Below, one piece after another: positions 33,193-42,399 of a stretch of 59,262 nucleotides of DNA. Position numbers and translations under genes: made by a program. The notes under the pieces were generated by a model. It was given only the letters and a program-made list of their open reading frames with translations. It had not been told where the DNA came from and ran no database searches. The stretch covers positions 1 to 59,262 of the forward strand of contig NZ_JAHYSG010000078.1 of assembly GCF_022095675.1 (NCBI RefSeq). The letters run 5' to 3'. This stretch comes from Dactylosporangium sp. AC04546 (lineage in GTDB: Bacteria; Actinomycetota; Actinomycetes; Mycobacteriales; Micromonosporaceae). Every line of letters begins with the position of its first letter. Positions within the stretch are counted from its first letter, which is position 1.

Positions 33193-34461
33193 GTGAGTAG
33201 CGTCAATATCACCGACCGGCTGGACGAGGTCGAGGAGCGCATCCTCGACTGGGACTTCGCCGGCTCCCGCGACCTCGCCCAGCGGCTGCTCGACGAGCCG
33301 GACCTGGCCGACGAGGACCGGGTGACCGCCCGCCGGCTGCTGGCCGAGGCGCTGCGCGAGCTCGGCGACCTCGCCGCCGCGTACGACCTGGCGGAGTCCG
33401 CCGCCACGAACGCCGCCCGGCTGCACGGCGCCGGCCACCCGGCCACGATCCACGCCCTCGCCGTGCTGGCCGCGGTCCGGCACGACTACGACGAGCGCGA
33501 CGAGGCCGAGCGGCTCTACCACGCCGTGCTCGACAGCGGCCTCGACGAGGAGTCGGAGTCGCTGCACCGGGCGATCCTGCTGGCCCGGGCCAACCTCGCC
33601 CTGCTCCAGCGCGACAAGGGCGATCAGCGGCTGGCCCTGACCATGCTCAACGCCGCGTACGTGATCCACCGCCGTGAGTACGGCGCCGACGACCTCGACA
33701 CGATCCGCATCGCCGCCGAACTGGCCGCGCTGCACCACGCGGACGGCGACCTGAACGCGGCCCGGCGGCTGTTCACGCTCGCGCACGCCTCGGCGCGGGC
33801 CCGGCTGGGGTCGCGGCACGCGTTCACGAAGGCGGTGGAGTGGGAGCTCGCCGCGGTCGAGCCGCCGATGCCCTCGGCACCGGTCTCGAGCGTGCCGGTG
33901 TCGGCGATTCCCGTGTCGTCCGGCCCGGTGTCGGCCCGCCGCCCGTCGGCGCCCCCCGCGCAGGTCGTCGTCGCTCCGCCGCCGGCCGCGCCCGTTCCGA
34001 TACCCGCTCCCGACCCGCCGGCGTGGGAATCCGTCGTGCCGGAGGGCGCGCCGCCGCGCCGGGTCGTCGTGCCGCTCCAGGCCGTGGTCGCCGTGGTCGT
34101 CGTCGCGCTGCTCGTGGCGGGGCTGTCGATCTGGCGCGAGGTCAGCACCGGGCGCGCCCGTGACGGCGGCGCCCAGCCGTCCACGTCCGGGGCGAGCGGG
34201 GCTCCTGTGGTACGGGATCTGCGTCTGCAGGACCAGGGCAACGCGCTGTCCGTGAGCTGGAGCGACCCCCGCGTCACCCTGGTCGTGGCAGTTTCACGGG
34301 CCGGCGGCCCGGCCGTCGTGCTGGCCACCGTGCCGCCCGGCACCAGCTCGTACGTCGTGCGCGGCGTGGAGCCCGGGGTGGCCTACTGCGTCGTCGTCGG
34401 ACCGGTTGACGTCACCCAGGTAATGACCCCCGCGCAGACCGTCTGCACCGGCGACCGCTGA
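33193..34461 (+). CDS. TPR / Pro-rich / single-TM / FN3-like membrane protein (paralogue 2)
   Basis: The 422-residue protein starts at GTG 33193 after GGCGGAGG. Order: tetratricopeptide-like helices (~1-215), a Pro/Ser/Val linker with short repeats (PVSSVPVSAIPVSSGPVS), a transmembrane helix (~296-315), and a C-terminal FN3-like beta domain with a Tyr-Cys ... Cys pair (VAYCVVVG ... QTVCTGDR). The same order is found in 6489-7829; sequence identity is low except in layout and in the final Cys pair. Inferred cytoplasmic TPR and external FN3. Confidence 0.75.
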   Translation: MSSVNITDRLDEVEERILDWDFAGSRDLAQRLLDEPDLADEDRVTARRLLAEALRELGDLAAAYDLAESAATNAARLHGAGHPATIHALAVLAAVRHDYDERDEAERLYHAVLDSGLDEESESLHRAILLARANLALLQRDKGDQRLALTMLNAAYVIHRREYGADDLDTIRIAAELAALHHADGDLNAARRLFTLAHASARARLGSRHAFTKAVEWELAAVEPPMPSAPVSSVPVSAIPVSSGPVSARRPSAPPAQVVVAPPPAAPVPIPAPDPPAWESVVPEGAPPRRVVVPLQAVVAVVVVALLVAGLSIWREVSTGRARDGGAQPSTSGASGAPVVRDLRLQDQGNALSVSWSDPRVTLVVAVSRAGGPAVVLATVPPGTSSYVVRGVEPGVAYCVVVGPVDVTQVMTPAQTVCTGDR

Positions 34462-34496
34462 GCATTCGGCAAGAATTCCGGGGTATAGTCCGCCCG

Positions 34497-35066
34497 ATGC
34501 GGCTCACAGACCGGGCGCTGAACCACCTGCCCACACGGTTGGCGACCCTGCTTCGCAGGTATCGCGAGACGGTGAAGTTCGTGATTGTCGGCGGCTTCTG
34601 CTACGTCGTGACGCTGCTGGTCAACTACGGGCTGCGCCTCACCGTGCTGGACGAGAAGCCGGTGACGGCACTGACGATCGCCAATGTCGTGGCATCGGTG
34701 GTCTCGTACTTCCTGAACCGCGAATGGTCGTTCCGCACACGCGGCGGGCGCCGCCGTCATCACGAGATGATGCTGTACCTCGCGATCAACACCGCGGGCA
34801 TCGTCGTGAACGCGGCGCCGCTGTGGGTGGCCCGGTACGTGTTCGGCCTCCAGCACCCGGCGGTGAGCAACCTGGTGGAGGAGCTGTCCGACTTCGCGTT
34901 CGGCATGGTGCTGGGCACGCTGCTGGCGATGCTCTTCCGCCTGTGGGCCTACCGCGCGTGGGTCTTCCCGCACGACGACGTCCGCCCGGCCCCGAACCGC
35001 TACGAGGTGCCCGCCCAGGCGGTGCAGCCGGCGGCCAAGGTGGCGACGGAGACCCCCAGCGCTTAG
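34497..35066 (+). CDS. GtrA-family membrane protein
   Basis: The 189-residue protein has four membrane helices and the GtrA pattern: RETVKFVIVGGFCYVVTLLVNYGL at the first helix and NVVASVVSYFLNREWSFRTRGG (the N-R-x-W-x-F motif) at about 60-80. GtrA proteins are thought to flip or present polyprenyl-linked sugars for cell-surface glycosylation. It follows the TPR/FN3 gene by 35 bp. The C-terminal ~35 residues are hydrophilic. Confidence 0.92.
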   Translation: MRLTDRALNHLPTRLATLLRRYRETVKFVIVGGFCYVVTLLVNYGLRLTVLDEKPVTALTIANVVASVVSYFLNREWSFRTRGGRRRHHEMMLYLAINTAGIVVNAAPLWVARYVFGLQHPAVSNLVEELSDFAFGMVLGTLLAMLFRLWAYRAWVFPHDDVRPAPNRYEVPAQAVQPAAKVATETPSA

Positions 35067-35072
35067 CGGCGC

Positions 35073-35417
35073 TCAGAAGGGGATGTGGTCCGGGTCCGGC
35101 TCGGCGGGGGCGCCGAGCATCTCGTGGACGCCCGCCACGCGGAGCTGGCGGTGGACGAACGGGCTGGCCCGGTGCACGATCACCCGGACGCCCTCGGCGC
35201 CCGCCTCGCGCTGTGCCGCGACCAGGGCGCCGACCGCGGCCGAGTCCAGGAACGTCACCAGGCCCAGGTCCACGCGCAGGACGCTCGGCCGGCGGCTGGT
35301 GGCGGCGGAGACGATCTCCTGGCGGAGCGTGGTGGCGTTGGTGTGGTCTATCTCGCCGCGGACGGTGACGATCGTCGAACCGTCCATGGTCACGTTGACG
35401 GTTACCGACATCGACAT
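35073..35417 (-). CDS. STAS-domain anti-sigma factor antagonist
   Basis: The 114-residue protein from ATG 35417 (GGGGGAAC upstream) is a single STAS domain with VTVRGEIDHTNATTLRQEI and the phosphorylation loop FLDSAAVGAL (Ser59). Such proteins release sigma factors from RsbW-type anti-sigma kinases when unphosphorylated. No kinase or sigma factor gene lies nearby. Confidence 0.92.
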   Translation of the reverse strand: MSMSVTVNVTMDGSTIVTVRGEIDHTNATTLRQEIVSAATSRRPSVLRVDLGLVTFLDSAAVGALVAAQREAGAEGVRVIVHRASPFVHRQLRVAGVHEMLGAPAEPDPDHIPF

Positions 35418-35490
35418 TGTTCCCCCACTGTGCTCACGCGCCCCAGCATAAGAGCTGGCGAAGGGTTGTGCAGCGGGCGGGGGTGAGGCG

Positions 35491-36117
35491 TCACCCGGAC
35501 TGCGGCGGCAGGTTGCCGGCGATGTGGTCGGGGCAGTGCAGGCGCAACTCGCGGTAACCGAACGGCGCGTCGACGAACCAGCAGTGGTGGGGGTTGTCGG
35601 TGCCGGGGTGGCGGTACCCGTCGAAGAAGCGGCACGAGAGGCACATCTTCGTCACCGGGATGCTGCCCTGCTGCTGGAGCAGCCCGATCTTCGCGGTGAC
35701 CAGCCGCAGCAACCGCGCCTGGGTCTTGTCGTCGAGGTCCTCCACATGCCCGAGCAGCGAGTCGGCCCAGTTCGCCGGGGCGGGTGTGGTCGACAGGCCC
35801 CGCTCGGTCGCGGCGATGCGCATGTCACGTGCGGCGTACGACGGGGCGGGGCGCATCTCGACCAGGCCCTCGGCGATCAGCGGCGACACGATCGCCATCG
35901 TCGCGGCGACCGTCGAGCCGAGCTCGGCGGCGAGGTCGGACAGGCGGAACTCCCGGTCGCGCCGGCCCAGCAGCAGCATCACCTGCCGCTGAGCTGGCGG
36001 CAGGCCGTGTTGCGGCTCCGGGCCGTCGGCCGGGGCCATCACGGCCAGCCGGACCAGGCCCGCGACGAGCTTCTGGGCCTGTGCTTCCAGCTTCTGGGCC
36101 TGTGCTTCCAGCGTCAC
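35491..36117 (-). CDS. MarR-like winged-helix regulator with C-terminal Cys cluster
   Basis: The 208-residue protein starts at GTG 36117, six bases after GGAGGT. The start codes a heptad-like LEAQAQKLEAQAQKL, made by a 21-bp perfect duplication. A MarR-type winged helix follows (QRQVMLLLGRRDREFRLSDLAAELGSTVAATMAIVSPLIAEGLVEM, ~45-95). The C-terminus carries CLSCRFFDGYRHPG, HHCWF and LHCPDH, four Cys plus His that could bind zinc or an iron-sulphur cluster. Divergent from the subtilisin inhibitor gene across ~175 bp. Confidence 0.85.
   Translation of the reverse strand: MTLEAQAQKLEAQAQKLVAGLVRLAVMAPADGPEPQHGLPPAQRQVMLLLGRRDREFRLSDLAAELGSTVAATMAIVSPLIAEGLVEMRPAPSYAARDMRIAATERGLSTTPAPANWADSLLGHVEDLDDKTQARLLRLVTAKIGLLQQQGSIPVTKMCLSCRFFDGYRHPGTDNPHHCWFVDAPFGYRELRLHCPDHIAGNLPPQSG
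36070..36111 (-). repeat. 21-bp perfect tandem duplication at the MarR-like gene start
   Basis: Two identical 21-bp units, 36070-36090 and 36091-36111, in frame, giving two copies of LEAQAQK at residues 3-16. Confidence 0.95.
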
Positions 36118-36291
36118 GGCGACCTCCGCTCCACGTCGGCCCTGCTGCCAACACACTAGTCGTGCACGTCGATCAACAGGGGGCGCGACGCGACCGATTT
36201 GTGGCACCCGAAATACCGGATAAAGCCGAAAATAGTCTGAAAAGTCGGGTAGTATTCCGGGGCCGAACAGGTGCGAATCGGGGGATGCAGC

Positions 36292-36699
36292 ATGGGTGTA
36301 CGACGGCTGTCCAGAGGCGCCGCGACCGCCGCGCTCACGGCGGCGGCCATCGTGGCGGCCGACGCCGGACCGGCCGCGGCCGCCACACCGAAGCCGACCC
36401 TGCTCACGCTCACGGTCGCCAAGGGCGAGGCCACGAAGCCGGCCCAGCGCCGCGCCTTCCTCACCTGCTCGCCCGCGGGCGGCACGCACAAGCAGGCCCG
36501 CAACGCCTGTGCCGAGCTGGCCAAGGTCGGTGGCAACTTCGGCAGGCTGCAGGTCGCCGGGGGCGCCTGCACGATGCAGTACGACCCGGTGACGGTGACC
36601 GCCCAGGGCCGCTGGAAGGGCCGCAAGGTCGCCTACCAGCACACCTTCGGCAACGCGTGCACGCTGTCGACGGCGACGGGGCCCGTATTCAGCCTTTGA
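36292..36699 (+). CDS. Subtilisin inhibitor-like secreted protein (SSI family)
   Basis: The 135-residue protein starts at ATG 36292 (a GTG at 36271 is possible). A signal peptide ends near PAAAA (about residue 33). The mature ~100 residues match SSI: first Cys pair LTCSPAGGTHKQARNAC, second pair around the reactive loop GACTMQYDPVTVTAQGRWKG ... FGNACTL, ending in PVFSL. By analogy with SSI (CPMVYDPV), the P1 residue is Met and P1' Gln. It inhibits extracellular serine proteases. The gene end overlaps the DUF1501 stop by 11 bp, convergent. Confidence 0.92.
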   Translation: MGVRRLSRGAATAALTAAAIVAADAGPAAAATPKPTLLTLTVAKGEATKPAQRRAFLTCSPAGGTHKQARNACAELAKVGGNFGRLQVAGGACTMQYDPVTVTAQGRWKGRKVAYQHTFGNACTLSTATGPVFSL

Positions 36700-38059
36700 A
36701 CACGCCCAGCGTCTGGAACTGGTGGTTCGGGAAGATCGCCCCCGAGTCCGCCACGTTGAAGCGCTTCTTGAGCATCTCCGCGAGCACGTCCCGGTAGTCG
36801 TTCGCACCGGCGACGTCGCCCTGGTCGAGCGCGCCCTGCGACAGGCCCGGCCACTTGCCGTGCACCTTGCCGCCGTTGAGGCCGCCGCCGAGCAGCAGCA
36901 TCGCGTTGCCGTGCCCGTGGTCGACGCCGACGTTGCCGTTCTCCTGCACGCGCCGGCCGAACTCGCTCATCGTCACGATCGTCGTCTGGTCGAGCGCCGG
37001 GCCCAGGTCGGTGGCGAACGCGCCGATCGCCTGCGACAGGTTGCCGAGCGAGTTGCGCATGTCGCCGCCGTCGACCCGGCCGAGGTTGGTGTGCATGTCC
37101 CAGCCTCCGACGTCGAGCGCCGCGACGCGCAGGCCCACGCCCGCCTTGATGAGCTGCGCGATGTCGCGCAGCCGGTCGGCCAGGCCGCCGCCCGGGTACT
37201 GGACGCCCTCGGCCGGACGGTACTGCGTGTTCGCGATCCGCTGGGCCGTGTTGATCGCCTGGATGGTGCCGTTGGCGGTCGTGGCGAGCGAGTGGTCCAG
37301 CCCGGTGTACAGCGTCTTCAGCGCCTCCATGGTCTGGGTGCGCATCGCGTCGTTGTCGATGCGGAAGTCCCGGATGCCGTTGAGGACGATTGCCTGCTCG
37401 CCGCCGACCAGGGAGCGCGGCAGCGCCGAGCCCTGGGCCACGGCCCGGAACGTGGTGCCCGGCCCCATCTGGGCCAGCACCCGGTCCAGCCAGCCGGTGC
37501 GCACGGCGACCGAGGCCGCGCCCCGCTCCAGCGCGTCCTGCGCCTGGAAGTGGCTGCGGCTGGCGTCCGGCGAGGCGACCGCGTGGACCGCCGCCATCTG
37601 GCCGGACTGCCAGAACTTGAACAGCGGCTCCATCGCCGGGTGCAGGCCGAACCCGCGGCCGGCGGGCATGGCGGCCGCCGCCGGGATCGCGATGCTGGGC
37701 CGCATCTGCCGGTAGTTGCCGTCCTCGACCGGCGCGACCACGGACAGCCCGTCCATGCCGCCGCGCAGGAAGATCACGACGAGCGTGCCCTTGTTGTCCT
37801 CGGGCGCGGCGAACGCGACCCGGCTGGTGACCAGCTGGCTGCCCAGCGCGGCCACGCCGACGAAGCCGGCGCCCTGGACCAACCGGCGCCGGGTGAAGCC
37901 CTTGCTCCACTTGTCCCGCTCGGCCGACAGCTCGTCCTGCACCTGCTCGGCCTGCACGCGCAGCGCCGCCTCGCACAGGTTGGGGCCGTGCCGGCGCAGC
38001 TCGTCGAGGCTGGCCGGGCGGCGCTCGCCCTCGGGGAGGGAAGAATGATCGAGGATCAT
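36689..38059 (-). CDS. DUF1501 family Tat-exported protein
   Basis: The 456-residue protein has an unusual ~55-residue hydrophilic leader before a Tat-type signal (FTRRRLVQGAGFVGVAALGSQLV). The body has the DUF1501 hallmarks: VVIFLRGGMDGLSVVAP, SRSHFQAQDALE, WDMHTNLG, TIVTMSEFGRRVQENGNVGVDHGHGNAMLLLGG. The fold is related to alkaline phosphatase/sulfatase, but no activity is established. It lies downstream of the DUF1800 gene, its standard partner, across an 88-bp gap that carries a tandem repeat. Confidence 0.92.
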   Translation of the reverse strand: MILDHSSLPEGERRPASLDELRRHGPNLCEAALRVQAEQVQDELSAERDKWSKGFTRRRLVQGAGFVGVAALGSQLVTSRVAFAAPEDNKGTLVVIFLRGGMDGLSVVAPVEDGNYRQMRPSIAIPAAAAMPAGRGFGLHPAMEPLFKFWQSGQMAAVHAVASPDASRSHFQAQDALERGAASVAVRTGWLDRVLAQMGPGTTFRAVAQGSALPRSLVGGEQAIVLNGIRDFRIDNDAMRTQTMEALKTLYTGLDHSLATTANGTIQAINTAQRIANTQYRPAEGVQYPGGGLADRLRDIAQLIKAGVGLRVAALDVGGWDMHTNLGRVDGGDMRNSLGNLSQAIGAFATDLGPALDQTTIVTMSEFGRRVQENGNVGVDHGHGNAMLLLGGGLNGGKVHGKWPGLSQGALDQGDVAGANDYRDVLAEMLKKRFNVADSGAIFPNHQFQTLGVFKG

Positions 38060-38063
38060 GAAT

Positions 38064-38147
38064 GATTCTCTCGTTCGGGCCGCGGCCTTCGGCTCTTGGC
38101 TTGGCTGATTCTCTCGTTCGGGCCGCGGCCTGCGGCTCTTGGCCTGA
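38064..38147. repeat. 43-bp tandem repeat, two copies
   Basis: Units begin GATTCTCTCGTTCGGGCCGC at 38064 and at 38107 and continue CGGCCTTCGGCTCTTGG and CGGCCTGCGGCTCTTGG, with one visible difference. They fill the DUF1800-DUF1501 gap and contain short inverted GC-rich stretches. Confidence 0.9.
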
Positions 38148-40067
38148 TCACCGCAGCGCGTGGTAGACGGAGTCGAGGACCAGCGGGGCCAGGTTCGGCA
38201 GCTTTCCGCCGAGGTTGGCGTCCGTGATGCGGGTGTCCGGCTTCGCGCCGAGGAACTTGATGAGCGCGTCCCGCTCGGCCGGCTTCATCGGCTGGAAGAT
38301 CAGCCGGTTGCACAGCACGTCGAGGTACGTCGCCATGGTCGCGGCGGGCTGGGCCACGAGCGTGTCGGCCTTGGGGTTCGACAGCCCCTTCCACTGGCCC
38401 TGGATGAACGCCCGGTGTGAGTTCCAGGTCTCCAGCATGCCCGCCGCCGAGCTCCACGCGGTCGCCACGTCGGGGTAGCCGTCCGGCGGTTCCCAGCCCA
38501 GCGGCGGCTGGCCCAGCTTGCGGGTGAAGTTGTAGAGGTCGTCGAGGGCCTTCTTCATGTCCGGGCCGGGCTGGTTGCCGACGACCCGCGCGGTCGCGAC
38601 GAAGTTCTCCAGCGGCCGGCGCGTCTTGAGCCCAGACGCGATCCAGAACTCCAGCGAGCGGAACAGCACCTTGAGCACCGGGACGATCGCGGTGCCGCTC
38701 TCCTGGTAGGTCTTGGCGAGCCGGTCGACGAGGGCCTGCGGCGGGGTGTCGCACACGAACCGGACGGCGAGCTTGCGGGCGATGTAGCGCGCGGTCGACG
38801 GGTGGCTCGCCAGGTACAGCAGGTAGGCGTCGCCGACGGCGAGGCCGTCCTTGGCCGACTTGTTGGCGTGCTGGAACCCGAGGACCTTGACGGCGCCCGT
38901 CCAGTGGCGGCCCTGTTCGTAGCGGAATGTGCCGTCGCGCGTGGCCGTCCGCCCGGTCATGAGGTACGCCGAGTTGCGGACGTCCTTCTCGTTGTAGCCG
39001 CCGTCGATGCCGACGGTGTGCAGCTCGAGCAGCTCGCGGCCGTAGTTCTCGTTGACGTTGCGCTTGTCCGACGACGTGTTGTCGAGGTACCGCATCATCG
39101 CCGGGTCCCGCGCGGACGCGATGAGCATGTCCGAGAACTTGCCCAGCGCGTTCTTGCGGATCACGTTGACGTCGTAGGGCACCCGGGTGTCCCAGCCGCC
39201 GTCGAACGGGCTGGTGATGTTGAGGTGGTTGTTCCAGAAGTCGACCATGACCTCGAACAGCTGGCGGGAGCTCCAGATCTGCCGGGCGATCGCCGCGCGG
39301 GACAGCTCCTGCATCGCCTGGCCGTCGTTGTCCTTGACCGTGGCCCGGATCTGCTGGGTCGTCATGGTGACCGTCGGGGTCACCTTGAGCACCGCGTCGC
39401 CGACCGGGTCGGGGACGCTGCCCGGGTCGAGCTGCTGGTCGAGCCAGGCGTCGATGCCGGCCTGCTTCACGGCGGCCACGTCGGCCAGGGTCGGCCCGAA
39501 CGTGCAGCGGCGCAGCAGGTGCAGCACCGGGTCGCGGTTCAGCGGCGACGGGAACCTGGGGGTGGCCCGCATGGCGGCGACCGCCGCGGCCGAGGCCGTG
39601 TCGGCGACGCCGGCCGCGCCCAGGTCGTTGAGGTCGCCCTGGCCACTGGTGTAGCTGGAGTCGCGGTTCGAGAAGGAGCCGGCGTCGCGGGGCGAGATGT
39701 TGCCGCCGCCGTGGCCGGTCTTGACGAAGTCCTCGTCCTCGGTGGTCGGCGGGCGGCCGAGCATCACCGCGGCGCCGGAGCCCAGGCCGCCGAGCGCGAC
39801 CGCGCCGCCACCGAGGGCGAGCAGGGCCTGCCGCCGGTTGCGGGTCAGCTCGTGCAGCGCGGGCCGGCCGGTGCGCAGCCAGGCCGGGGCGGGCCCGGAC
39901 GCCTTGCGCCGGGCCGGCTGGGACTCGGCGGGCTCCGCCTCCTGGCGCGGCTCCTGGAGCACGCGCGGCATCGGGAACTCGCCGGTGTAGTCGCTGAAGT
40001 ACTCGCCCTTGACCTTTTTGGGCATGCCGCCGTACGAAGGGTCGTCGGAGAAGAGCCGCTCAGGCAC
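38148..40067 (-). CDS. DUF1800 family Tat-exported protein
   Basis: About 639 residues from GTG 40067; another GTG at 40115 would add 16 residues. A ~95-residue hydrophilic leader precedes a Tat-like signal (NRRQALLALGGGAVALGGLG). DUF1800 marks follow: HLLRRCTFGPTLADVAA, LVDFWNNHLN-like MVDFWNNHLNITSP, NVNENYGRELLELHTVGIDGGYNEKDVRNSAYLMTGRT, LAVRFVCD, QPPLGWEPPDGYP. DUF1800/DUF1501 pairs are widespread and secreted; their function is not known. Confidence 0.9.
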   Translation of the reverse strand: MPERLFSDDPSYGGMPKKVKGEYFSDYTGEFPMPRVLQEPRQEAEPAESQPARRKASGPAPAWLRTGRPALHELTRNRRQALLALGGGAVALGGLGSGAAVMLGRPPTTEDEDFVKTGHGGGNISPRDAGSFSNRDSSYTSGQGDLNDLGAAGVADTASAAAVAAMRATPRFPSPLNRDPVLHLLRRCTFGPTLADVAAVKQAGIDAWLDQQLDPGSVPDPVGDAVLKVTPTVTMTTQQIRATVKDNDGQAMQELSRAAIARQIWSSRQLFEVMVDFWNNHLNITSPFDGGWDTRVPYDVNVIRKNALGKFSDMLIASARDPAMMRYLDNTSSDKRNVNENYGRELLELHTVGIDGGYNEKDVRNSAYLMTGRTATRDGTFRYEQGRHWTGAVKVLGFQHANKSAKDGLAVGDAYLLYLASHPSTARYIARKLAVRFVCDTPPQALVDRLAKTYQESGTAIVPVLKVLFRSLEFWIASGLKTRRPLENFVATARVVGNQPGPDMKKALDDLYNFTRKLGQPPLGWEPPDGYPDVATAWSSAAGMLETWNSHRAFIQGQWKGLSNPKADTLVAQPAATMATYLDVLCNRLIFQPMKPAERDALIKFLGAKPDTRITDANLGGKLPNLAPLVLDSVYHALR

Positions 40068-40242
40068 GGACGAAACCCTAGTGAGCGCGATCTCCGGCCT
40101 CAAGCGGGGAAGCACGGGCCCGGTTCAAACTTGTCTTTGTTCTTGCTTAAGCGCCCCGCATTTGCCGTGAAACCCGTCAATCCGGACCACTACTAAAAGT
40201 TATCTCTTCCGTACGCAGCGCTCAAGGGTGTACGCATAGACG

Positions 40243-42399
40243 GTGGAGCAACGCCGCCGCCGGCTCCGGCTCGCCGACCTTCCGGTGGTGGCCAAGCTCG
40301 GCCTCATCCTCGTCGTGCCGCTGCTCGGCCTGCTGGTCCTGACCGGCTACGCCGTCTCCGCGGCGATCGCCGCCGGGCCGGGTGACCTGCGCGGCGTCAC
40401 CGCCGTGGCGGCCGAGGCCGGGCACGTCGCCGACGGCCTCCAGCGCGAGCGGCTGGCCCTGGCCCAGGGGGCACCCACGGTGGCCGAGGCGGCCGTCACC
40501 GATGCCGCCATCGAGCGGTTCCGCGAGCGCGTGGCCCGGCTCGACGCCGGCGACGCGGCCGGTCCACCGCTGCGGAAGATCCTCGACGCATTGATCGCGC
40601 TGCGCGCCACGCCGGTGACGCAGGGTCCCCTCCAGCCGGTGCTGCTGCAGTACGGTCAGGTCATCGCCGACCTCGCCGCCTTCCAGCAGGCCATCGCCGA
40701 CCGCCCGGCTCCCGCCGCGGTCCGCTCCGCCGCCCGCGCGGCCGGCTGGCTGGCGGTGGCCCGCGAGGAGCTCGCGCTGGTGCAGGTGAGTGTGGTCCGC
40801 GGCGTCACCACCCCGGCCGACCAGCAGCGCCTGATCGCCCACCGGGGCGCCCACCTCGACGCGGTGCGCCGCTTCACCGCCGACGCCCCGGCCGCCTGGC
40901 GCGCCGCCCTCGACGCGGTCCCGTCCGCCGAGGAGGCCGCCGCCGTCGACCGGGCGCTGCTCGGCGGGCCGGTCGACCCGGCCTTCCCGCGGCTCGCCGT
41001 GGCCCACCTCGACGGGCTGGGGACGGTCGCCGACCTGGCCGCCGCCGACACGCTGCGGCTGGCGGGCGACGCCCGCGGCGGGCAGCAGCGCACGATCGTC
41101 GCCGGGTTCGCGCTCCTGCTCGTCGTCGTCGCGGGCTCGATCGCCGTGGTGGTCATCGTCGGCCGGTCCACGGCCGGCGCTCTCCGCGCGCTCCAGGCCG
41201 GCGCGTTCCGCATCGCCTACGAGCGGCTCCCGCAGACGGTCCGCGCGCTCCAGGAGGCCGACGCGGCCACCGCCCATCAGGTCGCCGCGCAGCAGACCGC
41301 CGCCACCGACGTGCCGGTCGCCGGGCGCGACGAGATCGGCCGGGTCGCCGAGGCGTTCAACGCGGTCCAGCGGGAGGCCGTCCGGGCCGCTGCCGAGCAG
41401 GCCGCCCTGCGCGCCGGCGTGTCGACCGCGTTCGTCAACCTGGCCCGGCGCGGCCAGCGGCTCGTCGACTCGCTGGTCGAGCGGCTCGACACCGCCGAGC
41501 GCGACGAGGCCGACCCGGACCGCCTGGCCCAGCTGTTCGGCTTCGACCACCTCGCCGCCCGCATCCGCCACGACAACCAGAGCCTGCTCGTGCTGGCCGG
41601 GATCGACCCGTCGCGGGCCCACCGCCGGCCGGTGGCCCTCTACGACCTGCTGCGGGCCGCGCAGTCGCAGATCCTCGACTACGAGCGGGTCGAGTACGGC
41701 CGCATCGACACCGACGCCGCCCTCGCCCCGGAGGCGGTCGACGGGATCGTGCACCTGCTCGCCGAGCTCTTCGACAACGCCGCCCGCCACGCGCCGCTCG
41801 GCGAGCCCGTGCTCGTCGACACGCGGCGCGCCGGGGAGGGGCTGGTCATCGAGGTGGCCGACCACGGGCCGGGCCTCGCCGCCGACCGGCTGGCCGACCT
41901 CAACCGCCGGCTCGCCGAGCCGCCGCCGCTCGACGTCGCCGACTCGCGCCGCATGGGGCTCGCCGTCGTCGCCCGCCTCGCCGCCCGCCACGGCGTGGAC
42001 GTCCACCTGGAGCCGGCCCCGTCCGGCGGCGGCCTGGTCGCCGTCGTGCGCGTCCCGGCCGGGCTGGTGCGGGCCGCCGAGCCGGTGACGGTCGCACCCG
42101 TCGCGTCCGGTCAGCGGGAGGCCGGCCAGCGGGAGGCCGGCCAGCGGGAGGCCGGCCAGCGGGAGGCCGGCCAGCGGGAGGCGCTGCCCCGGCTGCTGGA
42201 GCGCAGCGCGGCCCTGCCCGGCGGCGAGCCGGTCGACGTGCCCGCCCCGCGCAACGGCACCACGGTGGTCCCCGTCGTGCCCGGGCCGCGGGTCGCGCCG
42301 GACGGCCCGACCGTCGACGCCGAGTCCGCCCGCCTGCTCTCGAAGAAGCCCACCAACACCGCGAAATCCGTCAGCACGGAAGGACATTCGACGACATGA
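40243..42399 (+). CDS. Second conservon-type sensor histidine kinase-like protein
   Basis: The 718-residue protein starts at GTG 40243. Order: TM helix (~20-45), extracytoplasmic sensing region with the hallmark [15 protein letters not shown], second TM (~285-310), HAMP-like segment, helical dimerisation region ([17 protein letters not shown] ... [27 protein letters not shown]), ATPase with N-box [17 protein letters not shown] and G1 [11 protein letters not shown], and a low-complexity tail with five QREAG units. It is homologous to the kinase at 10733-13534 but shorter. The stop overlaps the next gene by ATGA (42396). Confidence 0.88.
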   Translation: MEQRRRRLRLADLPVVAKLGLILVVPLLGLLVLTGYAVSAAIAAGPGDLRGVTAVAAEAGHVADGLQRERLALAQGAPTVAEAAVTDAAIERFRERVARLDAGDAAGPPLRKILDALIALRATPVTQGPLQPVLLQYGQVIADLAAFQQAIADRPAPAAVRSAARAAGWLAVAREELALVQVSVVRGVTTPADQQRLIAHRGAHLDAVRRFTADAPAAWRAALDAVPSAEEAAAVDRALLGGPVDPAFPRLAVAHLDGLGTVADLAAADTLRLAGDARGGQQRTIVAGFALLLVVVAGSIAVVVIVGRSTAGALRALQAGAFRIAYERLPQTVRALQEADAATAHQVAAQQTAATDVPVAGRDEIGRVAEAFNAVQREAVRAAAEQAALRAGVSTAFVNLARRGQRLVDSLVERLDTAERDEADPDRLAQLFGFDHLAARIRHDNQSLLVLAGIDPSRAHRRPVALYDLLRAAQSQILDYERVEYGRIDTDAALAPEAVDGIVHLLAELFDNAARHAPLGEPVLVDTRRAGEGLVIEVADHGPGLAADRLADLNRRLAEPPPLDVADSRRMGLAVVARLAARHGVDVHLEPAPSGGGLVAVVRVPAGLVRAAEPVTVAPVASGQREAGQREAGQREAGQREAGQREALPRLLERSAALPGGEPVDVPAPRNGTTVVPVVPGPRVAPDGPTVDAESARLLSKKPTNTAKSVSTEGHSTT
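42112..42183 (+). repeat. 15-bp in-frame tandem repeat coding QREAG
   Basis: Units CAGCGGGAGGCCGGC at 42112, 42127, 42142, 42157 and a partial at 42172 encode four QREAG plus QREA in the kinase tail. Units are identical, which suggests recent slippage and possible length variation. Confidence 0.97.
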
